Source of the DNA: Anaeromassilibacillus senegalensis | Lineage (GTDB): Bacteria; Bacillota; Clostridia; Oscillospirales; Acutalibacteraceae | Length of the DNA stretch: 64,000 nucleotides | Assembly: GCF_001261775.1 (NCBI RefSeq) | Contig: NZ_LN868538.1 | Location: 124,001-188,000, forward strand | Direction: 5' to 3' | Shown: positions 48,081 to 57,522 of the stretch, piece after piece | Layout: each line of letters starts with the position of its first letter | Position numbering within the stretch: the first letter of the stretch is position 1 | Translations under genes and position numbers: made by a program | Notes under the pieces: model-generated | Databases searched by the model: none | What the model was told of the DNA's origin: nothing | What the model saw: only the letters and a program-made list of their open reading frames with translations

Positions 48081-48994
48081 TTCACCGTCACGCTTATTAT
48101 AAATGTTTTGCCCGCGTCGACCGGGTTCGGCGTGATTGTCACTGCGGAAATCACTGGTGCCGTGGTGTTGAGCGTTACCGTGCGTGTGATGGTCGTTGTT
48201 TTTTCTGCCCGGTCGGTCGCCGTCACCACGATGGTGTTAACGCCTTCGCGCAGCGTTACTGCTTTGGTCCATGCGCCGGAGCTGTTGACCGTTACCGCGC
48301 CCTGGTCCGTGCCGTTGAGTGTAACGCGGATCGTCACCGGCCCGCTGGTCGCATCGTTGGTCGTACCAGATACCGTCAGGGCCGTGCGGTTGGTTGCATA
48401 GTTGTCCTGCGGGCTGGTCACATCCAGTGTGGGGGGCGTAGTATCGATGGTGATGCTACGCGTGGCCGCTGTTGCCGCGTTCCCATCGTGATCGGACACA
48501 TTGATCGTGATGGTATGCGCACCGTCTGCAAGGGTCGTCTGTGGCGTGTAGATAATGTCGTATCCACCCGTTACCTGCGTGACGGTCATGCCGGTTGCTG
48601 TGCTTCCTGCCGTGGCACCGCTGTCGATCTTGAGCGCCAGCGTGCTGATGTCGATTCCGCTGTCGTCATCTCGGAGCTGCGCGGTGATCGTCGGCGTGCT
48701 GTCGGTGAGCAGCGCACCTGCGCCGGGAGACGTGATGCTGATTGTGGGCTTGACTTTCTCGCGGACAACCAGACGCAGGGCTTCACCGACTGCGCCGCTT
48801 GTGGAAGCGCTGGCCGTGCCGGTATTGCCCGCGTTATCTGTAGCTGTGACTGCGACACCGTAATAGTGCCCACTTTGGTTGTAAGACGATTTTCCCGGCG
48901 CGGTAAGCGTCGCCTCCCACTTTCCGCTGCTACTGTTATACGTAAGATTGTGTTCCTGGCCGTTTATGACCGCCTTCACGGTTTGGATTGCCAT
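48077..48994 (-). CDS. Ig-like repeat phage surface protein
   Basis: 305 aa built of three or four bacterial Ig-like domains: VAVTATDNAGNTGTAS, ITINVSDHDGNAATAATRSI and IVVTATDRAEKTTTITRTVT are repeated end strands. No catalytic motif. Such domains decorate virions and bind carbohydrates weakly. It follows the SGNH fibre gene by 23 bases. Confidence 0.78.
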   Translation of the reverse strand: MAIQTVKAVINGQEHNLTYNSSSGKWEATLTAPGKSSYNQSGHYYGVAVTATDNAGNTGTASASTSGAVGEALRLVVREKVKPTISITSPGAGALLTDSTPTITAQLRDDDSGIDISTLALKIDSGATAGSTATGMTVTQVTGGYDIIYTPQTTLADGAHTITINVSDHDGNAATAATRSITIDTTPPTLDVTSPQDNYATNRTALTVSGTTNDATSGPVTIRVTLNGTDQGAVTVNSSGAWTKAVTLREGVNTIVVTATDRAEKTTTITRTVTLNTTAPVISAVTITPNPVDAGKTFIISVTVK

Positions 48995-49017
48995 TCTTTA
49001 TGCCTCCAATGTAAATT

Positions 49018-51009
49018 TTAGTAGGAGCTTAAAAGTTCACATGTAATTTTTTCGCCCAACAATGTTCTCCCGGTTTCATTTGGATGCGTGCCGTCGTTTG
49101 GCGGGAAATAATGCGTTCGGTTAAATCGGTTGATTCCTAATGTTCGATACATGTCCACGGCGGGAATTTTGTACCCTCTCGCCAATTGGATCAATGCATC
49201 TCCAAATTCATAAAAATGTCTACCGTCGGAAAAAGTTTTTTCGTCGCTATCAATATATTCATTGTCCCAGTAGCGGAAGATTGGCGTGAGTAGCAGAATC
49301 TTGAGATTGGGATACGCGCCCCAGAGCTTTTCCAGCGCGTACCGTGCTGCGCCAAGATAGGTCGTTGTGTCCTTGGGATTGTTGGCATTATCCAACGGCA
49401 CCCCGCCTTGGATGTCATTTGTGCCATAAAAAATGGTCACATGGTCGACATCCCTCCAATTGATATCCTTGAGATTAGACACCCGCTCCGCCGCATAGCT
49501 GCCGGTGTGGCCTATCGCGGCCTCCTGTAACGAGTAATCACCAGATGCTACTGCATCTGCCAGCCGGTACATGCAAAATGCATCATAGTATTGATCCGGA
49601 TGCCGCGACATGCGGCACCCCTCCATTCCAACGTTGTATACTTGCATTCCTGTCAATTTGGCTATGATCGACGGATAATCCGTGGGTGGCCGGAACATGC
49701 CTGTAATGCTGTCCCCAAAACAGACCAACGTTCTGCCGTCCATTCGAGACAAAGGAGGATTCGGCAATATCACATTTCCGCCACTGTCCGGAGATATTCC
49801 GTTTATGGTAAAAACATTTGATTCGGCCCGCGAATACCAAATTGTACAAATTGGATCCGACTCAAAATGAATCGGTGTAGGTACATTTATCAAAACAACT
49901 TCGCTTTCAAACGCGCCTTTCCGATCATATACCGGCGTGTGGGCCGTGCCCGCCCCATCCCGGTTTATGTATATGTCGCGGAACCTGAATTGGTATCCGG
50001 CGACCAACTCTGCCACTACGTTACCGGGATAGTATTCCATCATCACGTCAGCGGATGAGGCTGTGAACTCATAGCCATGTAATCCCGCTGACGATATACG
50101 CATTGGGGGCATGATCTGGTCGCCCTTGCTTCCGTTGGTTGACTCGTTAAGCATAAATTGGCCATACAACATGGTAGCTGTATTTGAGCCAGGCTTTAAG
50201 TCGGTCGTATCAACGTAAATTTTGTACCGTTTTCCGATCTCTAAATCTTTATAAATCATCCGTACAAACACATTAAACCACTGGGTTGCCGTGCTGGATA
50301 ATGTATACTCGTAGTATCCTTTAGAGACATCTTCCGTAATCCCACCGGAGTAGGTGCGAGACTGTGTATCCATGTCCTTGACCGTGTCGCTATAAGCGCG
50401 ATACGTGCAGCTCGCCGCATCGGACTTGAGCTTCACCTCGCCAAACTGGGAGACGCTAAACGTACACGGAGTGGTGCCAAACTCGCGCCATGTGCCGCTT
50501 GTCTTTACGTCCTCTAAGATTTTTTCACACTGTTCCACAGCGTCTGCCGCGGCTTGCTCTGATTCCTCGGCCCGGCCTGCGGCGGCCTTTGCGTCATTTC
50601 GCGCGGTCAAAATACTGTTTTCATATTCAATAAATTCCGACGGTAGCGGGGACGGGACTACATCCGGCGCATTGATGCTTTGATCTACATACAACACAAG
50701 TTGCGCAGATTTTTTTACGCGTCCGTCTGTATGTGTGGCTCTCAACTGGGCCGCGATTTTCCCAGCCCTCATTGTATATTCCTTTTTAATCGGTATGGAT
50801 AAAATCGTATTTCCGGCTTCTTCCGATTTCTCTACGGCCCAAATATTCTTTTCTCCATTTTGAGATACGTCCAGTACAATATTCCAATTCATGTATTCCG
50901 TTCCGGATTTTTGAATTTTTAAAGTAAACACTTTATTTTCTTCTGCATATCCAATTTCTAAGTCGGTTCTATCCGCAGTAAAACTCCAATTTTTGTTTAA
51001 AGTAATCAT
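49018..51009 (-). CDS. Receptor-binding fibre with BppU-type N-terminus and SGNH hydrolase
   Basis: 663 aa from the ATG at 51009 (AGGGGG upstream). Residues 1-130 resemble BppU/DUF2479 baseplate-attachment domains, then a coiled coil (NDAKAAAGRAEESEQAAADA). Next come beta domains and an SGNH hydrolase: GDSITG, YNVGMEGC, YGTND and DGTHPN are all intact. The last ~330 residues are strongly alike to the fibre of prophage 1 at 9152-10807, with a different N-terminus. So one receptor-facing module sits on two different anchors. Activity on an acylated surface polymer is inferred. Confidence 0.87.
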   Translation of the reverse strand: MITLNKNWSFTADRTDLEIGYAEENKVFTLKIQKSGTEYMNWNIVLDVSQNGEKNIWAVEKSEEAGNTILSIPIKKEYTMRAGKIAAQLRATHTDGRVKKSAQLVLYVDQSINAPDVVPSPLPSEFIEYENSILTARNDAKAAAGRAEESEQAAADAVEQCEKILEDVKTSGTWREFGTTPCTFSVSQFGEVKLKSDAASCTYRAYSDTVKDMDTQSRTYSGGITEDVSKGYYEYTLSSTATQWFNVFVRMIYKDLEIGKRYKIYVDTTDLKPGSNTATMLYGQFMLNESTNGSKGDQIMPPMRISSAGLHGYEFTASSADVMMEYYPGNVVAELVAGYQFRFRDIYINRDGAGTAHTPVYDRKGAFESEVVLINVPTPIHFESDPICTIWYSRAESNVFTINGISPDSGGNVILPNPPLSRMDGRTLVCFGDSITGMFRPPTDYPSIIAKLTGMQVYNVGMEGCRMSRHPDQYYDAFCMYRLADAVASGDYSLQEAAIGHTGSYAAERVSNLKDINWRDVDHVTIFYGTNDIQGGVPLDNANNPKDTTTYLGAARYALEKLWGAYPNLKILLLTPIFRYWDNEYIDSDEKTFSDGRHFYEFGDALIQLARGYKIPAVDMYRTLGINRFNRTHYFPPNDGTHPNETGRTLLGEKITCELLSSY

Positions 51010-51065
51010 TTGGCCCCCTATAATCAAATACACCCCGCCCCGTCAAAGAGGCGGGGTTATGTATT

Positions 51066-51365
51066 TTAGGCTGCGTATTTGCCGCCACCTGCCCCTTTCA
51101 GACGGCCCAAAATATCGGAAGCATAGTTCGCGCCGCGCGACGCAAAAACGCCCGTCAGGACGCACCCAACGTAAGGCACGGTAAAGGATGCACCAATAGC
51201 TGCGTAAATGTCTGCGCCGGACAGGATGCACAGGGCGACAGCTACCGCCAGTGCGCCGATCTGGATAACGGCGGCTTTCCGCTCGCCGTCGATGATGGTC
51301 TTGATGTATTCGACGATTCCTTCTACTGTGACTGCCAAGGTCAGAAATAATGCGATTGCTTCCAT
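51066..51365 (-). CDS. Phage holin-like membrane protein
   Basis: 99 aa with three hydrophobic segments (FLTLAVTVEGIVEYI, IQIGALAVAVALCILSG, IGASFTVPYVGCVLTGVF) and a Gly/Lys-rich tail. It is placed between the XhlA-like gene and the fibre, next to the endolysin. The family name is uncertain, but the role as holin fits. AAGGAG-type ribosome site. Confidence 0.7.
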   Translation of the reverse strand: MEAIALFLTLAVTVEGIVEYIKTIIDGERKAAVIQIGALAVAVALCILSGADIYAAIGASFTVPYVGCVLTGVFASRGANYASDILGRLKGAGGGKYAA

Positions 51366-51381
51366 GTTTTATCTCTCCTTA

Positions 51382-51669
51382 TCATTTAAAAATCAGGGCC
51401 AGTACGGCCCCCACAATGCCCGTTGCCACCGCGCCGATTGCCGCCGCAATCAGCTTGTCCCACCATGCAGCGGGGCGTTTGGTTAGTTCGGTGACGTTCT
51501 TTTTGATTTCCCTGATGTCCTCCTGCACCCCGGTAATCTCCTGCCGGGTGGCCGCCATAGCCGCCGCAAGGTCATGTATGTCCTTAACCTCAACTTCCAG
51601 CCGATCAAGCCGGTGATGTGCAGACTTGGCGCTTTCAAGAGCCTGCACCGCCATGCTTTCTGGTTCCAT
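51382..51669 (-). CDS. XhlA-like hemolysin/lysis protein
   Basis: 95 aa. A helical, probably coiled-coil part (SAKSAHHRLDRLEVEVKDIH, QEITGVQEDIREIKKNVTEL) leads to one C-terminal membrane helix (LIAAAIGAVATGIVGAVLAL). This is the layout of XhlA, which assists the holin and endolysin in PBSX. Lies directly after the endolysin. Confidence 0.82.
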   Translation of the reverse strand: MEPESMAVQALESAKSAHHRLDRLEVEVKDIHDLAAAMAATRQEITGVQEDIREIKKNVTELTKRPAAWWDKLIAAAIGAVATGIVGAVLALIFK

Positions 51670-51684
51670 TGGTGTTGTCCTCCT

Positions 51685-52398
51685 TTATGTAATAGTCACA
51701 GCAAACAGCCGCTCGCCGTTCGCGTACACGCCGCAGCCCGCGCCGGGCGGGCCGATCGCCTTGATCTGGAAATACCAGTCCCATCCCTGCTGCTTCCCAA
51801 ACCTCGTTTTCAGCACCGCACCGTTTCCGGCGGTGAAAGCCGGCTTTTTGTAGCTGGTCAGCTTTACCGTATAGACCTGCCCCTCTGGTAGGTGCATGTC
51901 CATCGTCGTGTCGGACTTGATTGCATACAGTGCCTGCTTCACCATGTCCAGGAACCGCGGCCAGCCAAGTGCCAGCGTGCGGTGCGGGCAGTTTTTGCCA
52001 GAATAGTCCTGATGCTTTGTCACCTGCTCCAATCCCCAACCGTACCGCGCCAGAATCGACGCGGTCAGCTCGGCGGCATTTTTTTCAGCCTGTTCAAACC
52101 GCGGCCCTCCACTTCTGGAATAGCAGATCTCAATCGCGACGCCCTGCCGGTTTCCTCGTCCATTCCCGTCGCCCGCGTGCCAGGCGTTCCGGGTCTCCAG
52201 AATCGCCTGGATGGCCTCAATATCGTCGACGGCATAATGAAAAGAGACTTGAGCATCGTTGTTGGTCATATATGCGACTTCATTTTCCGCGCTTGCATCG
52301 TTGGCGGTATTGTGGATAACTACACGGGTTGGTGACATGGAGTAGGGGCATTTGATGCTGTATTTGCTGTCTGGAACCAGATTTTGTGTAAGGGTCAT
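51685..52398 (-). CDS. Endolysin, N-acetylmuramoyl-L-alanine amidase
   Basis: 237 aa. Amidase_2 domain: TRVVIHNTANDASAENEVAY with the first zinc His, FHYAVDDIEAIQAI, NAWHAGDGNGRGNRQGVAIE, and KHQDYSGKNCPHR with the last zinc ligands. The C-terminal ~70 residues (TVKLTSYKKPAFTAGNGAVL) form the same small domain found in the broken endolysin of prophage 1. It cleaves the stem peptide from peptidoglycan for lysis. Intact here. Confidence 0.93.
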   Translation of the reverse strand: MTLTQNLVPDSKYSIKCPYSMSPTRVVIHNTANDASAENEVAYMTNNDAQVSFHYAVDDIEAIQAILETRNAWHAGDGNGRGNRQGVAIEICYSRSGGPRFEQAEKNAAELTASILARYGWGLEQVTKHQDYSGKNCPHRTLALGWPRFLDMVKQALYAIKSDTTMDMHLPEGQVYTVKLTSYKKPAFTAGNGAVLKTRFGKQQGWDWYFQIKAIGPPGAGCGVYANGERLFAVTIT

Positions 52399-52847
52399 TC
52401 GGCTACCTCCGCAAAATACTGACCAATCAGCTCATGCGGTAGGTATTGCAGATTGATCTTTCCTCCTTTTGACTCCCCGGTTCGTTGGCAAATGTACAGA
52501 TTGCCGTCCTCTGGGTCAGAGTAATACAGTCCGTATGTGTATTCCATGCCCCGCGCTGCTGGAATCGGGTCGTCTTGTGTGCCCCTGTGAGATACGTCAA
52601 TAATTTCCCATGAGTCCGCCATAACATCTGGCGTCCAATTGGCTTGCGTGGTATGGCCTTTGCCGTCGCGGACTTTGTAGAGTTTGTCTGTCGGCGGAAA
52701 ATACCGACGATCTCCCGAACAGACTCGTTCGTTTGCCTTCCACGGCTTAAACATCGTTCTTCTTTCGGCTGCTTCGCTGTCAGTTAGCTTGTTTGCGGCA
52801 TATTCTACATTCCGCCTAAAACTGATGGCGTGAGATAATATATCCAT
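52395..52847 (-). CDS. Carbohydrate-binding-type tail protein (CBM5/12-like)
   Basis: 150 aa from the ATG at 52847 (GAGGTAAAG upstream). After an N-terminal helix (RRNVEYAANKLTDSEAAERR), the sequence DKLYKVRDGKGHTTQANWTP, then SWEIIDVSHRGTQDDPIP resembles the chitin-binding-like domains found in tail tips. It may bind the cell wall. It overlaps the endolysin start by 4 bases. Confidence 0.65.
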   Translation of the reverse strand: MDILSHAISFRRNVEYAANKLTDSEAAERRTMFKPWKANERVCSGDRRYFPPTDKLYKVRDGKGHTTQANWTPDVMADSWEIIDVSHRGTQDDPIPAARGMEYTYGLYYSDPEDGNLYICQRTGESKGGKINLQYLPHELIGQYFAEVAE

Positions 52848-52866
52848 TTTTTCTTTACCTCGTTTT

Positions 52867-54225
52867 TTAGAAAGCAACATTTGATCCGTTGATGCCTCTA
52901 TATATTTTGTGGTCGGCTGTACAAAAGACAATGCAACCCTCTCCGATAAAATCAGTCGGGATTGTCTCTGATACAGTAACATTGTGTTCCCCGTATAATT
53001 TGTATGTATCGCTTTTTATCCCTTCCGATACATATACAGTGATTAAATCTGGTTTCTCCCACGTTTTATCTGTTTCCGCGCTAAGATTCCCGATCGTGAG
53101 ATTTATAGTTCCACTGGTCACTGCCGCACCCTGATCATCTCTTTTTGTTATTATATTTTCAATTGCAAATCTGCCACGCGAATTTCTGGCTATTTGACAG
53201 TACCCTTCTTTGCTTCCTCTTTCTTTAAAATATATATTTTGAGAGCTTTCCCCATTTATTGTAATTTTGGTGTCAAAAGTTCCGGAAATCTCGTTTATCG
53301 ATGTCCAGTAATACGGTCCTTCGGTATCTCGGCATAATACGCAGGCGTCCTTCGTTGGGGCTTCTATTTTTTCCGTGGCCTCTACGTCGCCTGCGGTTAG
53401 CACGATATTTGACGTCAATGGTTTTCCGTTTATTGTCCGGCTTGTTGGTACGGCGCCAATCGTCCCGCACATGCTCTCTTTTCCGCTCCAATATGGAGCG
53501 CCGCTCGTTCCCTGCGTTAAATACCCTGTTCCAGATGTAGGTGGGGACAGTTGCGACAGTGTGCTACTCGACGTGGGATAGATCAGCCGGTTGGCGGTCC
53601 ACCCGCTTTTTCCCGTCCCTCCGCTTGATATTGGTATGATCCCGGATATATCTTGGCTATCCGTCTTTGTTACTCCAACCGCAACCCAACACGTCCCATC
53701 ATATTGTAAGATTTGAGGCTTTCCAGCCAAAATCCAGTTGCTGTTTTTGCTTGTCCCTGTGGTTTGACTATTATTTATTCTGATTTTAATGCTTTTTGAT
53801 CCAAGTCCATTCAGGTTTAACGATGGGATGCTGACGGTACTGACGGTGTGCGGGATGATTGTAATCGTTAGCCCCTTTGATAGCTCTGCGATTCCGTCAA
53901 TTGTTGCGGTATATAGACTTCCTGTTCCTGCTGTCGTGACCACCGGGGGCAAAATTGGTATTTGTCCAATTTTAATTTTTCCGTCAATCAAGTCTGGTGC
54001 CCCAACTTCTTTTGCCGACGGCATCCAGTTAACTGGTCGGCACGCCGCAACTGCCGCAGCTTTGGCCTGATCCGCTTTATCCTGGGCGGCGGCTGGCGTT
54101 TCTTTTCCTGTCTCCAATCCTCGCAGCGCAGAGTCAATCGCATCCATATTCTCGTTTTGTTTGGTTATATCATAAGTGTCGTTTTCGGCAGGCTTGTGCA
54201 ATTTGTAATAGGTTGTATCGATCAT
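52867..54225 (-). CDS. Long tail fibre protein
   Basis: 452 aa. The N-terminus YKLHKPAENDTYDITKQNEN is the baseplate-attachment signature shared with 14118-14522 in prophage 1. Helical linker at 30-60, then a shaft with repeated GIIPISSGGTGKSGW-type and SNIVLTAGDVEA segments and a C-terminal globular part. No cleavage domain is apparent. Precedes the lysis genes. Confidence 0.8.
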   Translation of the reverse strand: MIDTTYYKLHKPAENDTYDITKQNENMDAIDSALRGLETGKETPAAAQDKADQAKAAAVAACRPVNWMPSAKEVGAPDLIDGKIKIGQIPILPPVVTTAGTGSLYTATIDGIAELSKGLTITIIPHTVSTVSIPSLNLNGLGSKSIKIRINNSQTTGTSKNSNWILAGKPQILQYDGTCWVAVGVTKTDSQDISGIIPISSGGTGKSGWTANRLIYPTSSSTLSQLSPPTSGTGYLTQGTSGAPYWSGKESMCGTIGAVPTSRTINGKPLTSNIVLTAGDVEATEKIEAPTKDACVLCRDTEGPYYWTSINEISGTFDTKITINGESSQNIYFKERGSKEGYCQIARNSRGRFAIENIITKRDDQGAAVTSGTINLTIGNLSAETDKTWEKPDLITVYVSEGIKSDTYKLYGEHNVTVSETIPTDFIGEGCIVFCTADHKIYRGINGSNVAF

Positions 54226-54761
54226 TCCCGCATTTCTCCATTCCGTATTTGATCGTGGGTATACGCATGTAGCTGTCCGTGTGTATAGGCCGACACACCA
54301 GCATGAGTCAAAAAGTTATATATATAACTAAAAGCAAGGTGCGCGGGCTTGATGTCTTCAATAGTCGCGGTCAGGTCTTCTAAATTTGGGGGTATTCCAA
54401 GGCTGCTGAATTTCACTTCAAACGAGTAATTTTCCGGATGTTCGATGATTTCTACATCTCCGTTTACAAAGCTTTCCGCGGCATTTTTTATCATCGCAAT
54501 CGTCGCGGTCCCTTTGCTGCGGATTTTACTGATAACGCGCGAGCGGCGGAAATCGTACGGTTTACTTATGTCAGTCTCGATTCCATAAAGTTTTTCCCAA
54601 AAATCCAGCCCCCAAGTGGCTGTACTCACAAAAAGCTGATCCAAGAGAGATTCATGAGCTTCCCATAGGGCGACTGCTTCCGGATTCATCGCGTCCAGCG
54701 TCGCACAGGTTTCTGGGCTTTTCAGATAATCTGGTGGCACTTGGTTCTTTAGGGCTTTCAT
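54222..54761 (-). CDS. YmfQ/XkdU-like tail protein (DUF2313)
   Basis: 179 aa. Its position after baseplate J and the family stretches (LFVSTATWGLDFWEKLYGIE, RSRVISKIRSKGTATIAMIK) identify it. The C-terminal YTHGQLHAYTHDQIRN matches the end of its prophage 1 counterpart. Overlaps neighbours by 4 bases each. Confidence 0.85.
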   Translation of the reverse strand: MKALKNQVPPDYLKSPETCATLDAMNPEAVALWEAHESLLDQLFVSTATWGLDFWEKLYGIETDISKPYDFRRSRVISKIRSKGTATIAMIKNAAESFVNGDVEIIEHPENYSFEVKFSSLGIPPNLEDLTATIEDIKPAHLAFSYIYNFLTHAGVSAYTHGQLHAYTHDQIRNGEMRE

Positions 54762-55819
54762 ACAACTGTCACCCCCACGTTTCCTAAGACCGGCACTTGA
54801 TCGGTATCCAGCGATATATTTGCCTTACCAGAATTAACTGTCAGCGTGACATAATCTGTTACACCTTGCATTCCCAGCAGGATATACGATACTCGGTTAT
54901 AGACAATTTCGTTTTTCACAAACGCCAGCTCATCGAGGTATTTTCCAACCGCCGCGGTAAATTCTGCTTTTATGGCGGCAGCGCCGACGCTTCCGTCTGT
55001 TTTTACCTGCGCCAATACGTTTATTGTCAGCGCCCTTGCGGACACAACCGTGACCGCTGCGCCAACCGGCCGGCGGTCTTCGATGTGCGCTTTGCAGTCA
55101 GCGGTAATTTCCGTTCCGACCGGCCTCATATTTTGGTCCACAATGATGATCCCGACAGTCCCCGGTCCGTTGTTCAGCGGCAGCACCTTCGCGCGGCCAA
55201 CTCCGTTTACTTCTTCTGCCCAGCGCTTGTAATCGTATAGATTTCCGCCTGCGCTTGGATTTTGCAGGACGTCGCACAACCTTCCGTATAGCGCCTTGTC
55301 CGTTTCCCGGTCGGTTCCGCCCTCCGCCTTTCCACTGCTTACGCCGGTGATGCCGCTTATGCTGGAGGCCAACCGGTCGATGTTCCCGGCATCCGCGTTG
55401 TATTCTGATCCGATCTCCGCCGCTTCCGCTTCTACCTGGGCGGTTCCGTTTGCAATGGTTGCCGCCGCTATCGTAAGATATTCCAACCCTGGCATCGACA
55501 GCAGCACGGTCCCTTTAGCTACGGTCGTCCCGTTGCTTCCGGTAAGCGTGACGGTTGCTTTCGCTTTTGTTCCCGGCTTTCGTTCAATTCCGTATTCCGC
55601 ACATCGCCTTTCAAGGTACTCTCCAGAGACTTCATCCACGAATGCGATAGGGATCACCGCGTTGATCGATTCGTACACCTTGCTGATTTCCAACGACACG
55701 GGGGAGATAATATCGTTTGTGTAACTGCCCTCCCGCTTGTCAAGCTCATTTGACATACTGGATAAAATATCCGCTTTTATGGCTTCGTACGTTTTTTCCT
55801 CATACACGGATCGTGTCAC
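54758..55819 (-). CDS. Baseplate J-like protein (XkdT family)
   Basis: 353 aa. ELDKREGSYTNDIISPVSLE and the GTDRETDKALYGRLCDVLQN segment are family marks. The core is diverged from the prophage 1 counterpart, showing the two phages are not recent copies. It overlaps the DUF2634 gene by 20 bases. Confidence 0.92.
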   Translation of the reverse strand: MTRSVYEEKTYEAIKADILSSMSNELDKREGSYTNDIISPVSLEISKVYESINAVIPIAFVDEVSGEYLERRCAEYGIERKPGTKAKATVTLTGSNGTTVAKGTVLLSMPGLEYLTIAAATIANGTAQVEAEAAEIGSEYNADAGNIDRLASSISGITGVSSGKAEGGTDRETDKALYGRLCDVLQNPSAGGNLYDYKRWAEEVNGVGRAKVLPLNNGPGTVGIIIVDQNMRPVGTEITADCKAHIEDRRPVGAAVTVVSARALTINVLAQVKTDGSVGAAAIKAEFTAAVGKYLDELAFVKNEIVYNRVSYILLGMQGVTDYVTLTVNSGKANISLDTDQVPVLGNVGVTVV

Positions 55820-56222
55820 CCCCGTAAATGGTTTGTATTGTGCAGCTTCCGTTCAGCTTGTCGTCTTGCAGCGTCATTGCTATATCGGTCACGCCGGTAA
55901 TATACGGGTTTACCGACAGGCATTCCCTTACAAAACGTGGGATTTCCGACCGCTTTAAGTCTTCTGTGTATGCCTGTCCAATGAGGGATTCCATTTCATT
56001 TCCAAAATCCCACGAGTACATCTCATACATGTACCGCGGCGTCGATAGAGCTTTGTATGCCCACACCTTCACCGCCTCAACTCCGGTTACAATTACCGGT
56101 GATCCTCCCTTAAATATCGGTGTATTTTCGCTATAGTCCCAGGCTGTTTCCCGGTATAGCGGCAGGTCTTGCGTCACTGTCACAGCTTGCGGCTGCAACG
56201 ACGGAAAAAGCGTCATATTCAC
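55800..56222 (-). CDS. DUF2634 baseplate wedge protein (XkdS-like)
   Basis: 140 aa. The family-type middle (VKVWAYKALSTPRYMYEMYS, then WDFGNEMESLIGQ) and the order DUF2577-DUF2634-J are clear. Overlaps baseplate J. Confidence 0.86.
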   Translation of the reverse strand: MNMTLFPSLQPQAVTVTQDLPLYRETAWDYSENTPIFKGGSPVIVTGVEAVKVWAYKALSTPRYMYEMYSWDFGNEMESLIGQAYTEDLKRSEIPRFVRECLSVNPYITGVTDIAMTLQDDKLNGSCTIQTIYGGDTIRV

Positions 56223-56461
56223 ACCACCTTACAGACCACCACAAATTGTTGGTTGCAGTTCACTGAGATCATCAGCACTTGATCCCCGTTTTCTAGGTCC
56301 CGAATGTCTGGGTTCCTCAGCAGGTCCGTTCCTTGCTGAATTGTTCCGGCAAGATCGATGCAGAAAGGGGAGAGGGACAACACTTTTCCCAGATACACGA
56401 TACTTGCCTCGTCTTTTGGTTTTATCGCTGCCGCCAATTCCACAAAAGCATTTCCTTCCAT
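56219..56461 (-). CDS. DUF2577-like baseplate protein, short form (XkdR-like)
   Basis: 80 aa, beta-rich (YLGKVLSLSPFCIDLAGTIQ, GDQVLMISVNCNQQFVVVCK). Lacks the His-rich loop of the prophage 1 version, so the spike tip must be built differently or by another gene. Position between the hub and DUF2634 supports the call. Confidence 0.75.
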   Translation of the reverse strand: MEGNAFVELAAAIKPKDEASIVYLGKVLSLSPFCIDLAGTIQQGTDLLRNPDIRDLENGDQVLMISVNCNQQFVVVCKVV

Positions 56462-56462
56462 G

Positions 56463-57518
56463 TCATTCCTTCTTTCCGAGATTCAGATGGACAATTTGTC
56501 TATTCTTCTTTTTGCCCGCGGTTTTGCTTCCCGTTTTATTCGGCAGGCTTCCGGCCTCTCGCTCATCCATGATGTTTTTAAAGTTTAGCACGAGCTTATT
56601 CAGGTACAGCCCTTTTTTCCATTCGTGCGTGTCTTCATCGATATAAAATAGCCCATATACACCGGTGTGCGGCTCGTGGACCACAACAGTTCCGCCGGTT
56701 ACGTTTGCGATATTACCCAAGTTGTTGACCGTGATTTTTTGTTGCAGCCCATTGTCATCGAGCAGTTTTTGCGCCTCTGCCGTGGCGTCCTCCCCATCCT
56801 TTTGTTTCACCTGACTCTGCATCAGGCCATACAGACGGATTGTATCGTCGTTTTTAATGGTCCGGATCAGCTTGTCATTTTTGTCATATATGGCAACCTG
56901 GTTTACCATGCTGTCGATGCTGTTCGTTGTGCTTATATCGATCAGGTTTGATCCGCCCTCCAGCACCAGGGTTTTGTCGTTCACCTTTTTTTCCAGCACG
57001 CAGAGCTTTTCTGCGTCAAAAACCAGGTGATATTTTTTCTTTGTCTTGGCCGCCGCGAGCGTATAGGCCGTCTGAATGATGTCATAGAGAGACACGCCAA
57101 TGAAATTGCGCGTGATCGGTACTCCTGTTGTAGCGATGTCCCCGGCAGTGATCCCGTGCTCGCTGCATATACTTCTCACAATAGATTCCGGCGCTTGGCC
57201 GGTATATTTTTTTACCACTTTGTTGCTTTTTAGATATATTCCCCGGTCATACGCCGTCACCTTGATCGTATTTCCCTCGCTGGATTTCTGGAGGCTAAAC
57301 ACGATTCCCGTAAACAACGTGGTGCTGTCTTGCAGGAGTGTGACGTAATTCCCGTTTTCGATTGATACGGACGGCACTGATTTGTCTATGGGGGATGATA
57401 GCAGTTCAAATGACAGCGTCCGCGTACACTGCTTATAATTTCCCGACCAGGTTACGGTCGGGACGAGCGTCGTTATGTCATAGACGCCGCTGCTGTTTTG
57501 CAGCGTGATCGTAATCAT
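56463..57518 (-). CDS. Baseplate hub protein (XkdQ-like)
   Basis: 351 aa from the ATG at 57518 (GGGGTGA upstream). Family segments: LFTGIVFSLQKSSEGNTIKV, then TAYDRGIYLKSNKVVKKYTG, and DATAEAQKLLDDNGLQQKI. It has a Lys-rich extension at the C-terminus (TGSKTAGKKKNRQIV) that the prophage 1 version lacks. Confidence 0.86.
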   Translation of the reverse strand: MITITLQNSSGVYDITTLVPTVTWSGNYKQCTRTLSFELLSSPIDKSVPSVSIENGNYVTLLQDSTTLFTGIVFSLQKSSEGNTIKVTAYDRGIYLKSNKVVKKYTGQAPESIVRSICSEHGITAGDIATTGVPITRNFIGVSLYDIIQTAYTLAAAKTKKKYHLVFDAEKLCVLEKKVNDKTLVLEGGSNLIDISTTNSIDSMVNQVAIYDKNDKLIRTIKNDDTIRLYGLMQSQVKQKDGEDATAEAQKLLDDNGLQQKITVNNLGNIANVTGGTVVVHEPHTGVYGLFYIDEDTHEWKKGLYLNKLVLNFKNIMDEREAGSLPNKTGSKTAGKKKNRQIVHLNLGKKE

Positions 57519-57522
57519 GGCA

